A stretch of DNA of 32,663 nt from Planctomycetota bacterium (GCA_016873165.1 VGXV01000038.1:1-32663), one strand, 5' to 3'; shown: positions 6,286-15,118, numbered from the stretch's first letter. Notes: a model not told the origin generated them from the letters alone. Numbers and translations: made by a program.

Positions 6286-8373
6286 CTACAGTTTGACGAC
6301 TCCTACCGAATCAATCATAACACCCGGAGAAATTTCCTTATACGATAATACTGCCAACTGCGGCAATGCGTTTTCTATAAGCCGGCGCACGTGGCTTCTC
6401 ACCGAAGAAGATGTCAGCAAGACGACCTCGTAACCGGAAGAGAGAGAACTTCTGACTATTTCCGCTAATTTATCAATTAATTTATGCGCCATATTGGGGT
6501 CTAAAGCAAGCAGATTTCCCTTTTCTGTTTTATGAATCGCATTTGCTATAGTTTGCTCCAACTGAGGATCGAAGGAAATCACTCCGATTTTTCCTTCCAT
6601 ATTTTGATATCTCTTGCAAATTGTTCTGGAAAGTTTCTGTCTTACATATTCAGTTAACATTTCAATATCTTTTGTCGCAGGCGCATAATCCGCGATTGTT
6701 TCAAGGATAGTTGAAAGGTCACGGATAGGCACTTGTTCCTTTAAAAGATTTTTAAGAATCTCCTGGATACTGCCAAGGGAAATGGTATTCGGCGTTAACT
6801 CCTCAACAATAGTCGGATAATCTTTCTTTAAAGCGCCAAGCAGCTTTTGAACGTCTTCACGGCAAAGAATCTCATATGCATGTGTTTTTATAATTTCAGT
6901 CAAATGCGTTATCATTACGGACGCAGGATCAACCACCGTATATCCCAAAGCTTCCGCATCTTCCTTTACCGCATCGGTGACCCAAAGGGCGGGAAGACCA
7001 TATGCGGGGTCCAGTGTTTCTATTCCATTCACCTTTTGAGTAACGGCGCCGGAGTCTATCGCAAGATAATTGCCAGGCAGCAATTCGCCTCTTGCAATTT
7101 CCTGTCCCCGTATCTTTACCACATATTTATTTGTCTCTAATTGTAAATTATCCCTTACTCTGATAGGAGGAACAATCATCCCCATTTCTTTTGCAATTTG
7201 CATGCGTAAGGTATTAATTCTCTCAAGAATACCTCCGTTTTTGTTCGGATCAACCAGCGGCACGAGTTTATAGCCAACCTCAAGCTCCATCCGGTCAACG
7301 CGAAGCATGCCTTCAACACTTTCCTCTTTGGCAGGTTCCCGCACCATATCTTTGGATTCGGTTTCAAGCGCTTCTGCCAGTTCTGTTTTCTTGGTGGATT
7401 TTCTAAGAATAAAGAACATCAGCCAGAAAAAGCCGGAAAGAATCATAAACGGCATCTTCGGCAGTCCCGGCACAATGCTGAACATAGCAAGAATTCCCCC
7501 TGCAAAAGCAACGGCATTCGGCTGACTAAACAGTTGTCCCGTAACATCTTTTCCCAGAGTTTCACCGGTGGACGAAGTTTTGGTAACAATTACCGCAGAC
7601 GCAGTGGCTATAATAAAAGACGGAATCTGAGAAACAAGCCCGTCGCCAACGGTCAAAAGGGTATAATGCTGCATTGCCTCAGAAGCGGTCATGCCGCTCC
7701 GCATACCCATGACAATTCCGCCGACAATATTTATTAATACGATTACTATACCGGCAACCGCATCGCCGCTCACAAATTTGCCGGCGCCATCCATTGCTCC
7801 ATAAAACTCTGCTTCCCTGGAAAGTTTCTCCCTTCGTGCACGGGCCTCTTTTTCCGTAATTATTCCCGCATTTAAATCCGCATCAATACTCATTTGCTTT
7901 CCGGGCATTGCGTCAAGCGTAAACCTTGCGGCAACTTCACCTATCCTTGTCGCGCCTTTCGTGATGACGATAAACTGTATTACAACAATAATCAGAAAGA
8001 TTACCAATCCGACGATCATATTGCCGCCAACGACAAACTCTCCAAATGCGGCAATCACTTTTCCACCGTATCCCTGCAGCAATATCTGCCGGGTAGAAGC
8101 CACATTAAGCGCCAGACGGAAAAGAGTCATAAATAACAATATTGAGGGAAATGAAGATAAATCCAGCGCTCCTTTTATATGAAGAGAAACCAGCAACAGC
8201 AAAAGAACCAATGAAATGTTTGTCGTGACCAGCAAATCAATAAGAAAAGGAGGCACCGGTATAATAAGCACGACAAAAATGCTTATCACACCAATGATTA
8301 ACGCCATATCCCCTTTAAAAAGGTATTTGAAAAATGAATTTTTCCCCTGGGAATTCGCCTTATCTGCTGCCAT
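6286..8373 (-). CDS. flhA: FlhA, flagellar type III export gate protein
   Basis: 695 residues, normal for FlhA. The N-terminal half has about eight membrane segments (first near 25-45) and the conserved FHIPEP-region cytoplasmic loop (RIGEVAARFTLDAMPGKQMSIDADLNAG). The C-terminal half is the soluble domain that forms the nonameric ring docking export chaperone-substrate complexes. It sits in the inner membrane at the centre of the MS ring with FlhB and FliPQR and couples proton motive force to export. Start ATG at 8373 has AAGG about 8 nt upstream. It lies between flhB and flhG in the common order. Confidence 0.97.
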   Translation of the reverse strand: MAADKANSQGKNSFFKYLFKGDMALIIGVISIFVVLIIPVPPFLIDLLVTTNISLVLLLLLVSLHIKGALDLSSFPSILLFMTLFRLALNVASTRQILLQGYGGKVIAAFGEFVVGGNMIVGLVIFLIIVVIQFIVITKGATRIGEVAARFTLDAMPGKQMSIDADLNAGIITEKEARARREKLSREAEFYGAMDGAGKFVSGDAVAGIVIVLINIVGGIVMGMRSGMTASEAMQHYTLLTVGDGLVSQIPSFIIATASAVIVTKTSSTGETLGKDVTGQLFSQPNAVAFAGGILAMFSIVPGLPKMPFMILSGFFWLMFFILRKSTKKTELAEALETESKDMVREPAKEESVEGMLRVDRMELEVGYKLVPLVDPNKNGGILERINTLRMQIAKEMGMIVPPIRVRDNLQLETNKYVVKIRGQEIARGELLPGNYLAIDSGAVTQKVNGIETLDPAYGLPALWVTDAVKEDAEALGYTVVDPASVMITHLTEIIKTHAYEILCREDVQKLLGALKKDYPTIVEELTPNTISLGSIQEILKNLLKEQVPIRDLSTILETIADYAPATKDIEMLTEYVRQKLSRTICKRYQNMEGKIGVISFDPQLEQTIANAIHKTEKGNLLALDPNMAHKLIDKLAEIVRSSLSSGYEVVLLTSSSVRSHVRRLIENALPQLAVLSYKEISPGVMIDSVGVVKL

Positions 8374-8419
8374 AATTTTTACCTTCAGTCAAAAAAATAT
8401 TACTCTCTGCCATTTTTCT

Positions 8420-9472
8420 CTACTTCTTTTTTAGTCCATATACGTACGACAATACCTTTGCCACTGCATAGTACAGTTTTTGGGGTATTTCTTTGCCAAC
8501 ATCCACCGTTTTGTATAATGTCCTCGCAAGCGACCGGTCTTCAACAATGGGAATTTTATGTTTTTTTGCAATTTCTCTGATTCTCAGGGCAAGATAATCC
8601 GCTCCCTTTGCAATTAGTTGGGGGGCATGCATTGTCTTGCGGTCATACTTTAATGCTATCGCATAATGCGTTGGATTCGTCACCACCACATCGGCTTTCG
8701 GAATCGCAGTGGCCATGCGCTTCAATGCCATTTGAAGTTGCGCAGACCTAATTTTGGACTTTATCAACGGGTCTCCGTCCATTTGCTTCCTTTCATCCTT
8801 CACCTCTTTTTTCGACATCTTCATTCCGCGTTTGTACTGCCATTTTTGATACATATAGTCTATAATTGCCAAAATCACCAACGCTATTGACACGCGCATC
8901 GCCAATCCAAATGTCAACTTTGTGGTAATAATTAAAAATTGCGCAATTCCTATGTCTATCAGATTCTCCAGCTTTGCAAGTTCTTTTTTGATATAAAAAA
9001 TGCCAACGCCGCCGATTACCAGAAGCTTTGCGACAGAGAATAAAAGTTTTACAAATGATTTGACATTAAAAAGTTTTTTTGCGCCGCTTATCACATTGAG
9101 TTTGCCTAAATCGGGTTTTATTGTCTGGGTAGTAAACAGAAAACCTATCTGAATGTATGACACAACCAATCCAACTATTAATAAACCGCCAAGTATAGGG
9201 AGTAAAATTTTTGCGCACACATAGGTGTAAGAAATAACCGTTTCTACGATAATATCCGAGGTAAAATCCTTCTGCGATAAATTGCCAAGGGTATGAGCCG
9301 TCACTTCTTTCAGACTATTATACATAGTCCTTCCCATGGCATATAAGAGCAAAAACCCTACCAAAACAGCTATTGCATTGCCAAGATCAGGGCTCTTGGC
9401 GACATTTCCTTTTTCTCGCGCCTCGCTTAACCGCTTGCCGGTAGGTTGTTCGGTCTTTTCCGTATCAGACAT
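8420..9472 (-). CDS. flhB: FlhB, export gate protein and substrate-specificity switch
   Basis: 350 residues. Begins with the typical EKTEQPTGKRLSEAREKGNVAKS and has about four membrane segments, then the cytoplasmic domain containing the autocleavage site NPTH at residues 266-269 (cleavage between Asn and Pro). FlhB interacts with FliK to switch export from rod/hook to filament subunits. GAGGCGGG directly precedes the ATG, and fliR ends 6 nt upstream, so translation is coupled. No fliK is visible in the cluster although the switch residue is kept. Confidence 0.97.
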   Translation of the reverse strand: MSDTEKTEQPTGKRLSEAREKGNVAKSPDLGNAIAVLVGFLLLYAMGRTMYNSLKEVTAHTLGNLSQKDFTSDIIVETVISYTYVCAKILLPILGGLLIVGLVVSYIQIGFLFTTQTIKPDLGKLNVISGAKKLFNVKSFVKLLFSVAKLLVIGGVGIFYIKKELAKLENLIDIGIAQFLIITTKLTFGLAMRVSIALVILAIIDYMYQKWQYKRGMKMSKKEVKDERKQMDGDPLIKSKIRSAQLQMALKRMATAIPKADVVVTNPTHYAIALKYDRKTMHAPQLIAKGADYLALRIREIAKKHKIPIVEDRSLARTLYKTVDVGKEIPQKLYYAVAKVLSYVYGLKKK

Positions 9473-9478
9473 CCCGCC

Positions 9479-10261
9479 TCACATTGTCGACAGCAACGAC
9501 ATTATTCCCTTTTCGAAACCAACTATATATGACCGCATTGCTCCGGTTATTAATGAAAACGAAACAAAAATCACAATGAAGCCTATTATTATTTTTATTG
9601 GAAAGGCAATAACAAATATATTAATTTCCTGCGCTACTTTTGCCATTAACGCCATTGCAACCACAGATAGCATCAAAACCACGAAAGCCGGTATCGATAT
9701 TTTGATCCCTATGATAAAAAGTGTTCTAAAAAGACTTAGTATTTTTGTCAATAGCGCCGCGGTATACTCAAAACCGCCGATGGGCACTGCGTGGAAACTT
9801 TGCGCAATCGCATTTATAAAATAGTGGTGCCCGTTAATTGCCAGCAATATCAATATGGCGATCATATTATAAAACACGGAAACGGTGGTCTCCTCTTCGC
9901 CGGTCAAAGACGAAGGGTCGGCAATAACGGCCATATCCAGTCCTATTTGATTACTCAACAAATACCCTGCCATACTAAAAGCGGCAAACAATATTGACGC
10001 CGCAAAACCAACCACTGCTCCAATGGCAATTTCTTTCAGAACGATTAAAGCAAAAGGAATCAGTTCGGAAGGCAACGCGTGCGAATTTTTATCCAGAGTA
10101 GGATAAAGAATAAATGCCAGTATCAAGGCAATAGCAATGCGTATAAGCAGTGGAATATGGGTATTGCTAAAAACAGGAGCAAACATAAGAATTCCGCCTA
10201 TACGAAAAAAAATCAGTATAAAAAGGGGCAGATCCTTAATGAAATCCGACAAATATTCCAT
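9479..10261 (-). CDS. fliR: FliR, flagellar export gate membrane protein
   Basis: 260 residues with about six membrane segments, the usual FliR size. Conserved segments include FRIGGILMFAPVF near the N-terminus, and the conserved NQIGLDMAVIADPS region after the third segment. FliR completes the FliP5-FliQ4-FliR1 export gate in the inner membrane. The ATG at 10261 is preceded by AGGTG; fliQ stops 8 nt upstream and flhB starts 6 nt downstream. Confidence 0.96.
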   Translation of the reverse strand: MEYLSDFIKDLPLFILIFFRIGGILMFAPVFSNTHIPLLIRIAIALILAFILYPTLDKNSHALPSELIPFALIVLKEIAIGAVVGFAASILFAAFSMAGYLLSNQIGLDMAVIADPSSLTGEEETTVSVFYNMIAILILLAINGHHYFINAIAQSFHAVPIGGFEYTAALLTKILSLFRTLFIIGIKISIPAFVVLMLSVVAMALMAKVAQEINIFVIAFPIKIIIGFIVIFVSFSLITGAMRSYIVGFEKGIMSLLSTM

Positions 10262-10269
10262 ATGTGCAC

Positions 10270-10539
10270 CTATTTACTGTATTTTGCCAGTTCACCTAAA
10301 AGATTAATCGTGTATGAAGTCATAATCCTCAGCATCCATGGCAAACAAAACAGAAACACTCCCAATACTGCAAACACTTTCGGTAAAAACGTCAGCGTTT
10401 GCTCATGAATGCTCGATACCGCCTGGAATATGCCGATAGCCAGCCCAACGATCATTGCAACCCCAAGCAAAGGTGCCATCATAAGAAACGTCGTTTGCAG
10501 AAAATCTTTTCCTAAAGTTGTTATTACTTCCGGAGTCAT
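10270..10539 (-). CDS. fliQ: FliQ, flagellar export gate membrane protein
   Basis: 89 residues with two hydrophobic hairpin helices (about 17-38 and 52-76), the standard FliQ size and topology. GLAIGIFQAVSSIHEQTLTFLPK is the family-defining stretch between them. It packs with FliP and FliR in the export gate. The ATG at 10539 has an AAGG-containing Shine-Dalgarno. The gap to fliP upstream is 319 nt and carries a repeat, unusual because fliP and fliQ normally nearly touch. Confidence 0.97.
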   Translation of the reverse strand: MTPEVITTLGKDFLQTTFLMMAPLLGVAMIVGLAIGIFQAVSSIHEQTLTFLPKVFAVLGVFLFCLPWMLRIMTSYTINLLGELAKYSK

Positions 10540-10608
10540 ACCTTATCCCTCAATAACGTTTTTAAATATTCATTTATTAGCCTTTTTGGCGACTTTTAAC
10601 AGTGTAGA

Positions 10609-10810
10609 GTGGATTAAGCGGAGCGAATCCACCATTCAGGCGATAATCGTTGGTGGATACAGCGCAAAAACCAGCGCCTTTATCCACCCTACCCACACCG
10701 ATTGAAATTTTAAATCTTAAATTTTAAATTTTAGATTAATGGTAATTTAAAATTCAAAATTCAACATTTCTGAATCCCATAAACGGTTACAAAAAATCGG
10801 GAATGCACCC
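10609..10810. repeat. Second, left-truncated copy of the 3.9-4.1 kb repeat, between fliQ and fliP
   Basis: Bases 10609-10810 match 3940-4148 almost base for base, with a few substitutions and a 7-bp deletion in the AAAATTC tract. The copy retains the right terminal repeat (ending at 10810) but lacks the left terminal repeat, and no target duplication is seen. It contributes to the unusually long fliQ-fliP gap. The palindromic first half can fold, so the element may act as an RNA hairpin in the operon transcript. Confidence 0.85.
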
Positions 10811-10858
10811 GATTGAAATTAACCGGGCTTTCCCGTTCAGAGACTTTTTCAGACATTT

Positions 10859-11626
10859 TTACGCTATACTTGTAATCAAAGACTGTATAATGAGTTGCCA
10901 ACCGTCGACCAAAACGAAAAGGATCAATTTGAATGGCATTGAGATCATTACCGGCGGCAGCATAAACATACCCATAGACGTCAATACACAGGCGACCACC
11001 AAATCTATTACAAGAAAAGGAAGAAACAAAAGGAATCCCATCTGAAATGAAGTTTTCAACTCGCTCGTCACAAATGCAGGAATCAATATATGCATAGGAA
11101 TGTCAGTCGCCGAAAAGGGTTTTTGCTCTTTTGCAATACTTGAAAACAAAGCAATATCCTTTTTTCGCGTTTGTTTCAGCATAAATTTCCTAACGGGTTC
11201 AATGCCTTTTTTCAAAGCTTCATCCTGTGTAATTTGCTCTTTCATATACGGCTGCAATGCATCTGAATTAATTTTAGTCCAAACCGGCGCCATAACAAAA
11301 AACGTTAAAAAAAGCGCTATGCCAATAAGAATCTGATTCGGCGGAAGCGTGTGAAACGACAAAGCCTTTCTCACAAAAGACAAAACAATAATAATCCTTG
11401 TAAATGAAGTCATTGCCAATAAAAGGCCGGGCAGCAAAGTAAGTCCTGTTAAAAAAAAGACTATCTTTAATACCCCTGCCATTTCCTTCGGGTTTTTGAC
11501 GCTATCCAGGCTCATTGTTAGTTTCAACGGAGAATCTGCTTCGTCAGCAGCTTCAGCAACCCCGGAAAGACTCAATGCCACCACCATTATTCCGCCAAAA
11601 ATAAAAAACCAAAACCATTTTTTCAT
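10859..11626 (-). CDS. fliP: FliP, flagellar export gate membrane protein
   Basis: 255 residues. It has a cleavable signal peptide (about 1-26, ending in an AEAA-like site), as is typical for FliP, then four membrane segments. Family motifs are plain: LLPGLLLAMTSFTRIIIVLSFVRKAL and the C-terminal SMGMFMLPPVMISMPFKLILFVLVDGW. The ATG at 11626 was chosen over an in-frame TTG at 11641 because GGGG lies about 9 nt upstream and the signal peptide then starts with MKKW. It forms the pentameric core of the FliPQR gate. Confidence 0.96.
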   Translation of the reverse strand: MKKWFWFFIFGGIMVVALSLSGVAEAADEADSPLKLTMSLDSVKNPKEMAGVLKIVFFLTGLTLLPGLLLAMTSFTRIIIVLSFVRKALSFHTLPPNQILIGIALFLTFFVMAPVWTKINSDALQPYMKEQITQDEALKKGIEPVRKFMLKQTRKKDIALFSSIAKEQKPFSATDIPMHILIPAFVTSELKTSFQMGFLLFLPFLVIDLVVACVLTSMGMFMLPPVMISMPFKLILFVLVDGWQLIIQSLITSIA

Positions 11627-11659
11627 ACGTGTTTTCCCCAAGATTTCAACGATAGTTTC

Positions 11660-12136
11660 CTACTGATCGGAATTTTTCTTAAAAAACTTCATAAATTCAC
11701 CGCTTCGAATCTCCGTATCAACCGAATCGACGATATCCTTTTCCGTGATTTCCGTAAGAGTTTGCATCTTTTCATTCGAAGCGCCAATAAGCAATAATTT
11801 CCCCGGTATTTTAATGAAATAGATATATCTCTTTGCTCCCAATGACGTTGTTTCTATTATTGAGATATAACGCTTTTTTTTATTAATACTTGTTTTAATC
11901 CCTAATTTTCTGCGCAATAAATACACCACAACAACAATAATAATTATTACAATGCCCAAGGATTCCATCACTTTGGTAGTTTTCGGGAAATTAATCGGAG
12001 ATGTCACCCCGATACCGTCATCTCCCATTGTAATTTTTTCCTGACCTTCTCCGGAATTCAGCGCACCTTCTGCAGAATAACCAATGCAGCAGAGAGAAAA
12101 TAGGCAAAATAAAATAATCACTAAATGTCTGTTCAT
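11660..12136 (-). CDS. fliO: FliO, assembly factor for the FliPQR export gate
   Basis: 158 residues from ATG 12136. A signal-peptide-like N-terminus (MNRHLVIILFCLFSLCCIG) is followed by a short periplasmic part, one membrane helix (about 65-80, GIVIIIIVVVVYLL) with RRK at its cytoplasmic end, and a small beta-rich cytoplasmic domain with IETTSLGAKRYIYFIKIPGKLLLIGAS, the characteristic FliO signature. FliO is a scaffold for FliP assembly. The frame stays open to 12262, but the upstream part (MPKRGNQCS...) has no FliO character and would displace the signal sequence; no Shine-Dalgarno decides the start. fliP follows 33 nt downstream. Confidence 0.88.
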   Translation of the reverse strand: MNRHLVIILFCLFSLCCIGYSAEGALNSGEGQEKITMGDDGIGVTSPINFPKTTKVMESLGIVIIIIVVVVYLLRRKLGIKTSINKKKRYISIIETTSLGAKRYIYFIKIPGKLLLIGASNEKMQTLTEITEKDIVDSVDTEIRSGEFMKFFKKNSDQ

Positions 12137-12262
12137 TTTGTTGAATGTAATATTTATGAAAATAACGGTAGCTAAGGCTACATATTGCGACAGTACAATT
12201 CGCAAATAATATGCCTTATACTTATTTATCAATATTGAGCATTGATTGCCTCTTTTTGGCAA

Positions 12263-12583
12263 GAGATAAGTTCATACTTTAGTAATATATACAACTTAAG
12301 CTTCCAAAAAAATATTTAATTCTTCATAACTAATTTCATTTCATCAAGATACAACAGAATTGAGACAGAGATACGAGCGTGGTTTTTTCCCACTCAACGT
12401 AGTTTTTTTATACACATTTTAAAACGGAGATATGCTTCCGGGTTTTGGCGGGTGATTTACAAATTGTATAAAAAACAAAAAAAGTACCACTTTAGTTTTT
12501 GAAAAATTGTCCGTGTCTTAACCCCATGCTTCAGCATGGGGGTTAATGGGGGAAATAATCATGGGCTTCAGCCCTGGGGTAGA
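12263..12583. other. Non-coding upstream part of the fliN-fliO gap, with short hairpins
   Basis: No gene is seen. An imperfect palindrome at 12518-12546 (TTAACCCC-ATGC, loop TTCA, GCAT-GGGGGTTAA) and a second small one near 12563-12574 (GGGCTTCAGCCC) share a CTTCAG apex. TTGCC...GGCAA near 12244-12260 lies at the fliO side. Open frames here on either strand have no recognisable product. Confidence 0.5.
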
Positions 12584-12697
12584 GCTAGTGCTTAATTGCG
12601 ATAATACACGATATTACACAAAGCGTTGAAATAGGCGAAAATATTGGCTTTCCAGCACAAATATAAATATCAAAGACTTATGCAATCAAGCACTAGC
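12584..12697. repeat. 114-bp element bounded by 16-bp inverted repeats
   Basis: The ends 12584-12599 and 12682-12697 are inverted copies with one mismatch (GCTAGTGCTT[A/G]ATTGC). The interior is AT-rich and codes for nothing. No target duplication is visible. It may be a small MITE or the joined ends of an insertion sequence. Confidence 0.5.
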
Positions 12698-12757
12698 CCA
12701 ATATCTCTCACTGTACCAGAAGGTTATGGCTAAAGCCGGTGTATTTATTGTGGATAT

Positions 12758-12777
12758 CTCCGCACTAAAGTGCGGAG
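12758..12777. repeat. Short hairpin upstream of the intron remnant
   Basis: CTCCGCAC (12758-12765) and GTGCGGAG (12770-12777) form a perfect 8-bp stem with a TAAA loop. It shares a C-TAAA-G apex with the smaller hairpin at about 12728-12737 (GGCTAAAGCC). It lies just before the group II intron remnant; some bacterial group II introns insert next to hairpins. Confidence 0.55.
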
Positions 12778-12800
12778 TTAATGGATGCGAAATGTGATCC

Positions 12801-13029
12801 ATGCGCCAATATGAGAGGTGCATTATAAAACAGATGTATCGATGAGGAGAAACAATTGCCGAACGCAGAATCGGAAAATAAATTGCAAACGAAACTGAAT
12901 CGACTATCAGAGATAGGACAATTGGATATACTCTTCTCCTTAGTGAATCTGTTTGAATATCCGTGTGCGGGAATACTGCATGCACGGTTCTGTGAGGGGC
13001 GGCTGGAGTAATCCTGCCGTCTACCCGAC
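12801..13029 (+). mobile_element. ORF-less group II intron remnant (3' domains V and VI recognisable)
   Basis: The 3' end has the group II layout. Domain V is at about 12955-12990: stem CCGTG/CACGG, a 2-nt bulge (12981-12982), stem TGCGG/CTGCA and loop GAATA, then GGTTC. Domain VI is a GGCGGCTGG...CCTGCCGTC hairpin with unpaired A (about 12999-13020), and the 3' terminus is CTACCCGAC (13021-13029). The 5' boundary is a guess: ATGCGCCAATATGAGAGGTGC at 12801 resembles the GTGCGCC starts of this intron type. The whole is only about 230 nt, with no reverse transcriptase gene, so it is a deleted copy. ATC stands at 12959-12961 where the catalytic AGC triad is expected, suggesting it is inactive. 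It lies antisense to the flagellar operon. Confidence 0.6.
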
Positions 13030-13092
13030 CAAAAAATAGTAGGGCATATTGATGAATTGAAGTGGAAAAATGTGTTTCTGTTAATAAATGAC

Positions 13093-13467
13093 TTACCCTA
13101 GTTTTCTCACCCGCTCTTCCGATCCGCATATTGACGTGATTTTCAAACCGAAACGATCTTCTACTACTACTACTTCTCCCCTTGCCAGCAATTTTCCGCG
13201 GACTAACAAATCGACCGGAGTGCCTGCCACTTTTTCAAGTTCAACAATCGATCCCTGAGACAAAGCAAGAATATCTTTAATAAGCATATTGGCACGCCCC
13301 AATTCCACAGATACAGGCACTGTTACATCTAAAATTAAATCTAAGTTTGCCACACCTTCATTTCCCGTGTGGTTTTCCATGTTTTCAGGAATTAATTGAC
13401 TGAATTCCACCGACTCTATGGTAGGGTTCCCTTTCTGACTTGAATCCATTTCTCTGGTCTGGTCCAT
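13093..13467 (-). CDS. fliN: FliN, flagellar switch (C-ring) protein
   Basis: 124 residues. A variable N-terminus (1-40) is followed by the SpoA (SPOA) domain: LDLILDVTVPVSVELGRANMLIKDILALSQGSIVELEKVAGTPVDLLVRGKLLARGEVVVVEDRFGLKI is unmistakable. FliN forms the base of the C-ring and binds the FliH-FliI export complex and FliM. AGAGGTG lies 7 nt upstream of the ATG; fliM ends 35 nt upstream. The next gene, fliO, is some 960 nt downstream owing to inserted non-coding elements. Confidence 0.96.
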   Translation of the reverse strand: MDQTREMDSSQKGNPTIESVEFSQLIPENMENHTGNEGVANLDLILDVTVPVSVELGRANMLIKDILALSQGSIVELEKVAGTPVDLLVRGKLLARGEVVVVEDRFGLKITSICGSEERVRKLG

Positions 13468-13502
13468 ATTTCACCTCTTTAAATGAAATCTTATACAAAA
13501 TA

Positions 13503-14456
13503 TTACAAAACGGATGAAAGTTTAATCGCAAGTTTTTTGCCGGAAACACCTGGTGTTCCATAAAACTTCGGTTTTTCATCTATTTCCATACTTAAATTGT
13601 CCGTAATTTTATTATCAAGGCTTATCACATCACCTACTTTAAGATTGATAAGTTCATTAAATGTCAGATGTGTTGAGCCCAAAATTGTATTGATTGACAA
13701 AGGAACCTGAGTAAGCGTCTTCTTTATCATGGAAATCTCTGCTTCCCGGTCAATAGTTGCCTCTTTTATTTTCCCCATAATGGCTTCCAGGCTTGCGACC
13801 GGCAGACAAAAAATAAGGGTGCCGGTCCCTAGTTCTCCGCTAATTGCAAAATTAATGGCAATCATGCTTTCCGTGTTATGCGCCACCTGCAACGACCGTA
13901 AATCCATGTCTGTTTTTGCAATCTGCCAGTCTATCTCCGCAACATCATTCCAGCACATGCACATAGAATGGAGCACATTTGACAACACCTGTGAAACTAC
14001 AGATTCCTCAATAATAGTAAGAGGCCTTAGCTTCTGCTGTGTTTTCCCAGGTCCTCCCAACCCGCGATCTACCATGGCAAGACAAAATCCCACATCCAGG
14101 GTTAAACACCCGTTTCCCCTGTATGGCGTCAAATCAACAACGCTTGCGCATACAAGATCCGTAAACGAATTCATAAATAATTCATAACTAAATTCCTCTA
14201 TTGCAATAAGCTCAACGTCAACGGTAGTCCTTACATATTGAGAAAACGTCAATCCCATGTTAACTGCCATGTTCTCGCTAATTTTCTGCAGTTGTCGTTT
14301 TTGTTCTCTCGGAAACCTGTCCGGTCTTCTGAAATCATAATGCTGGATTTTCTTTTGAACTTTATGTTCAACCTGCTCTCCCACCAGCACCTGTCCGCTC
14401 TCTATGGCATTGAGAAGAGCATCGACTTCATCATTGGACAAAATTGCATCTGACAT
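13503..14456 (-). CDS. fliM: FliM, flagellar motor switch protein
   Basis: 317 residues, the family size. The N-terminal CheY-P-binding peptide is present (LSNDEVDALL, about 6-15), then the CheC-like middle domain and a C-terminal SpoA domain (LGSTHLTFNELINLKVGDVISLD). FliM links FliG to FliN and receives the chemotaxis signal, so the organism is expected to have a CheY, though no che genes are in this window. The ATG at 14456 has AGG upstream; it is 36 nt downstream of fliL. Confidence 0.97.
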   Translation of the reverse strand: MSDAILSNDEVDALLNAIESGQVLVGEQVEHKVQKKIQHYDFRRPDRFPREQKRQLQKISENMAVNMGLTFSQYVRTTVDVELIAIEEFSYELFMNSFTDLVCASVVDLTPYRGNGCLTLDVGFCLAMVDRGLGGPGKTQQKLRPLTIIEESVVSQVLSNVLHSMCMCWNDVAEIDWQIAKTDMDLRSLQVAHNTESMIAINFAISGELGTGTLIFCLPVASLEAIMGKIKEATIDREAEISMIKKTLTQVPLSINTILGSTHLTFNELINLKVGDVISLDNKITDNLSMEIDEKPKFYGTPGVSGKKLAIKLSSVL

Positions 14457-14492
14457 AGAATAGTACCTGAATAAATTTTCCTAAATTATGCT

Positions 14493-15044
14493 TTATTGAA
14501 CAACAAATTCCTCAAAGTATACCTGCAAAATCGCTTTTTCCACGCCTAATACCACATCAACCGAATCTTTTATCTCCCGCTTGAGGAGTTCCCTGCCTTC
14601 AACGGAATCAACATCATCGATGGTTTTTGAAGAAAAAATAGATATAAGCCTATCTTTTACCTGTATCGTTCTCGTATCCAACTTGCCTTTTACTTCCGCA
14701 TCGCGCACTTCAAAAACTACCCTTGCCTTGAGATATCTTCTTAAATTAGAGCCGCTCAGATTTACAATAATTGTGTCCATCGGCACAATAATAGGGCCTT
14801 CCGGCACAGGTTCCTTAGCTTCTTTGTCAGACTTCAAAAGGATTTCATCCCTATGCTCCGCTATCCCCCATAAGAGGTTTTCCCCTTCTTCGGCCATTAC
14901 ATTGAGAGGCGCTTCTCCCCCTCGTGATACATTCGGACTGAAACACATAGTTATTATAAAAAAAATAATATTAGCATATACGACAGATTTGCCATTTATT
15001 TTCCCCAGCGCTTTGTTTTTTTGCACCATATCTTTTTCTCTCAT
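14493..15044 (-). CDS. fliL: FliL, flagellar basal-body stator-associated protein
   Basis: 183 residues from ATG 15044. It has one N-terminal membrane helix (about 20-38) and a periplasmic FliL domain recognisable by VPMDTIIVNLSGSNLRRYLKARVVFEV and the C-terminal VEKAILQVYFEEFVVQ. FliL surrounds the stators and raises motor torque. Further in-frame candidates are TTG at 15068 and ATG at 15029; none has a strong Shine-Dalgarno, so the start is uncertain. It follows the motE-like gene by 74 nt and precedes fliM. Confidence 0.92.
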   Translation of the reverse strand: MREKDMVQKNKALGKINGKSVVYANIIFFIITMCFSPNVSRGGEAPLNVMAEEGENLLWGIAEHRDEILLKSDKEAKEPVPEGPIIVPMDTIIVNLSGSNLRRYLKARVVFEVRDAEVKGKLDTRTIQVKDRLISIFSSKTIDDVDSVEGRELLKREIKDSVDVVLGVEKAILQVYFEEFVVQ

Positions 15045-15118
15045 AATGTTCGCTTTCTTAAATTTCAAGCCATTGTATATCTTTTTATCAAAATAAATGA
15101 AAAAACAACTCTCCCTGC

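Noticed and set aside
12686-13129. Minus-strand 147-codon open frame between fliN and fliO
   Set aside because: It is antisense to the group II intron remnant, has no family character or ribosome binding site, and overlaps the end of fliN.
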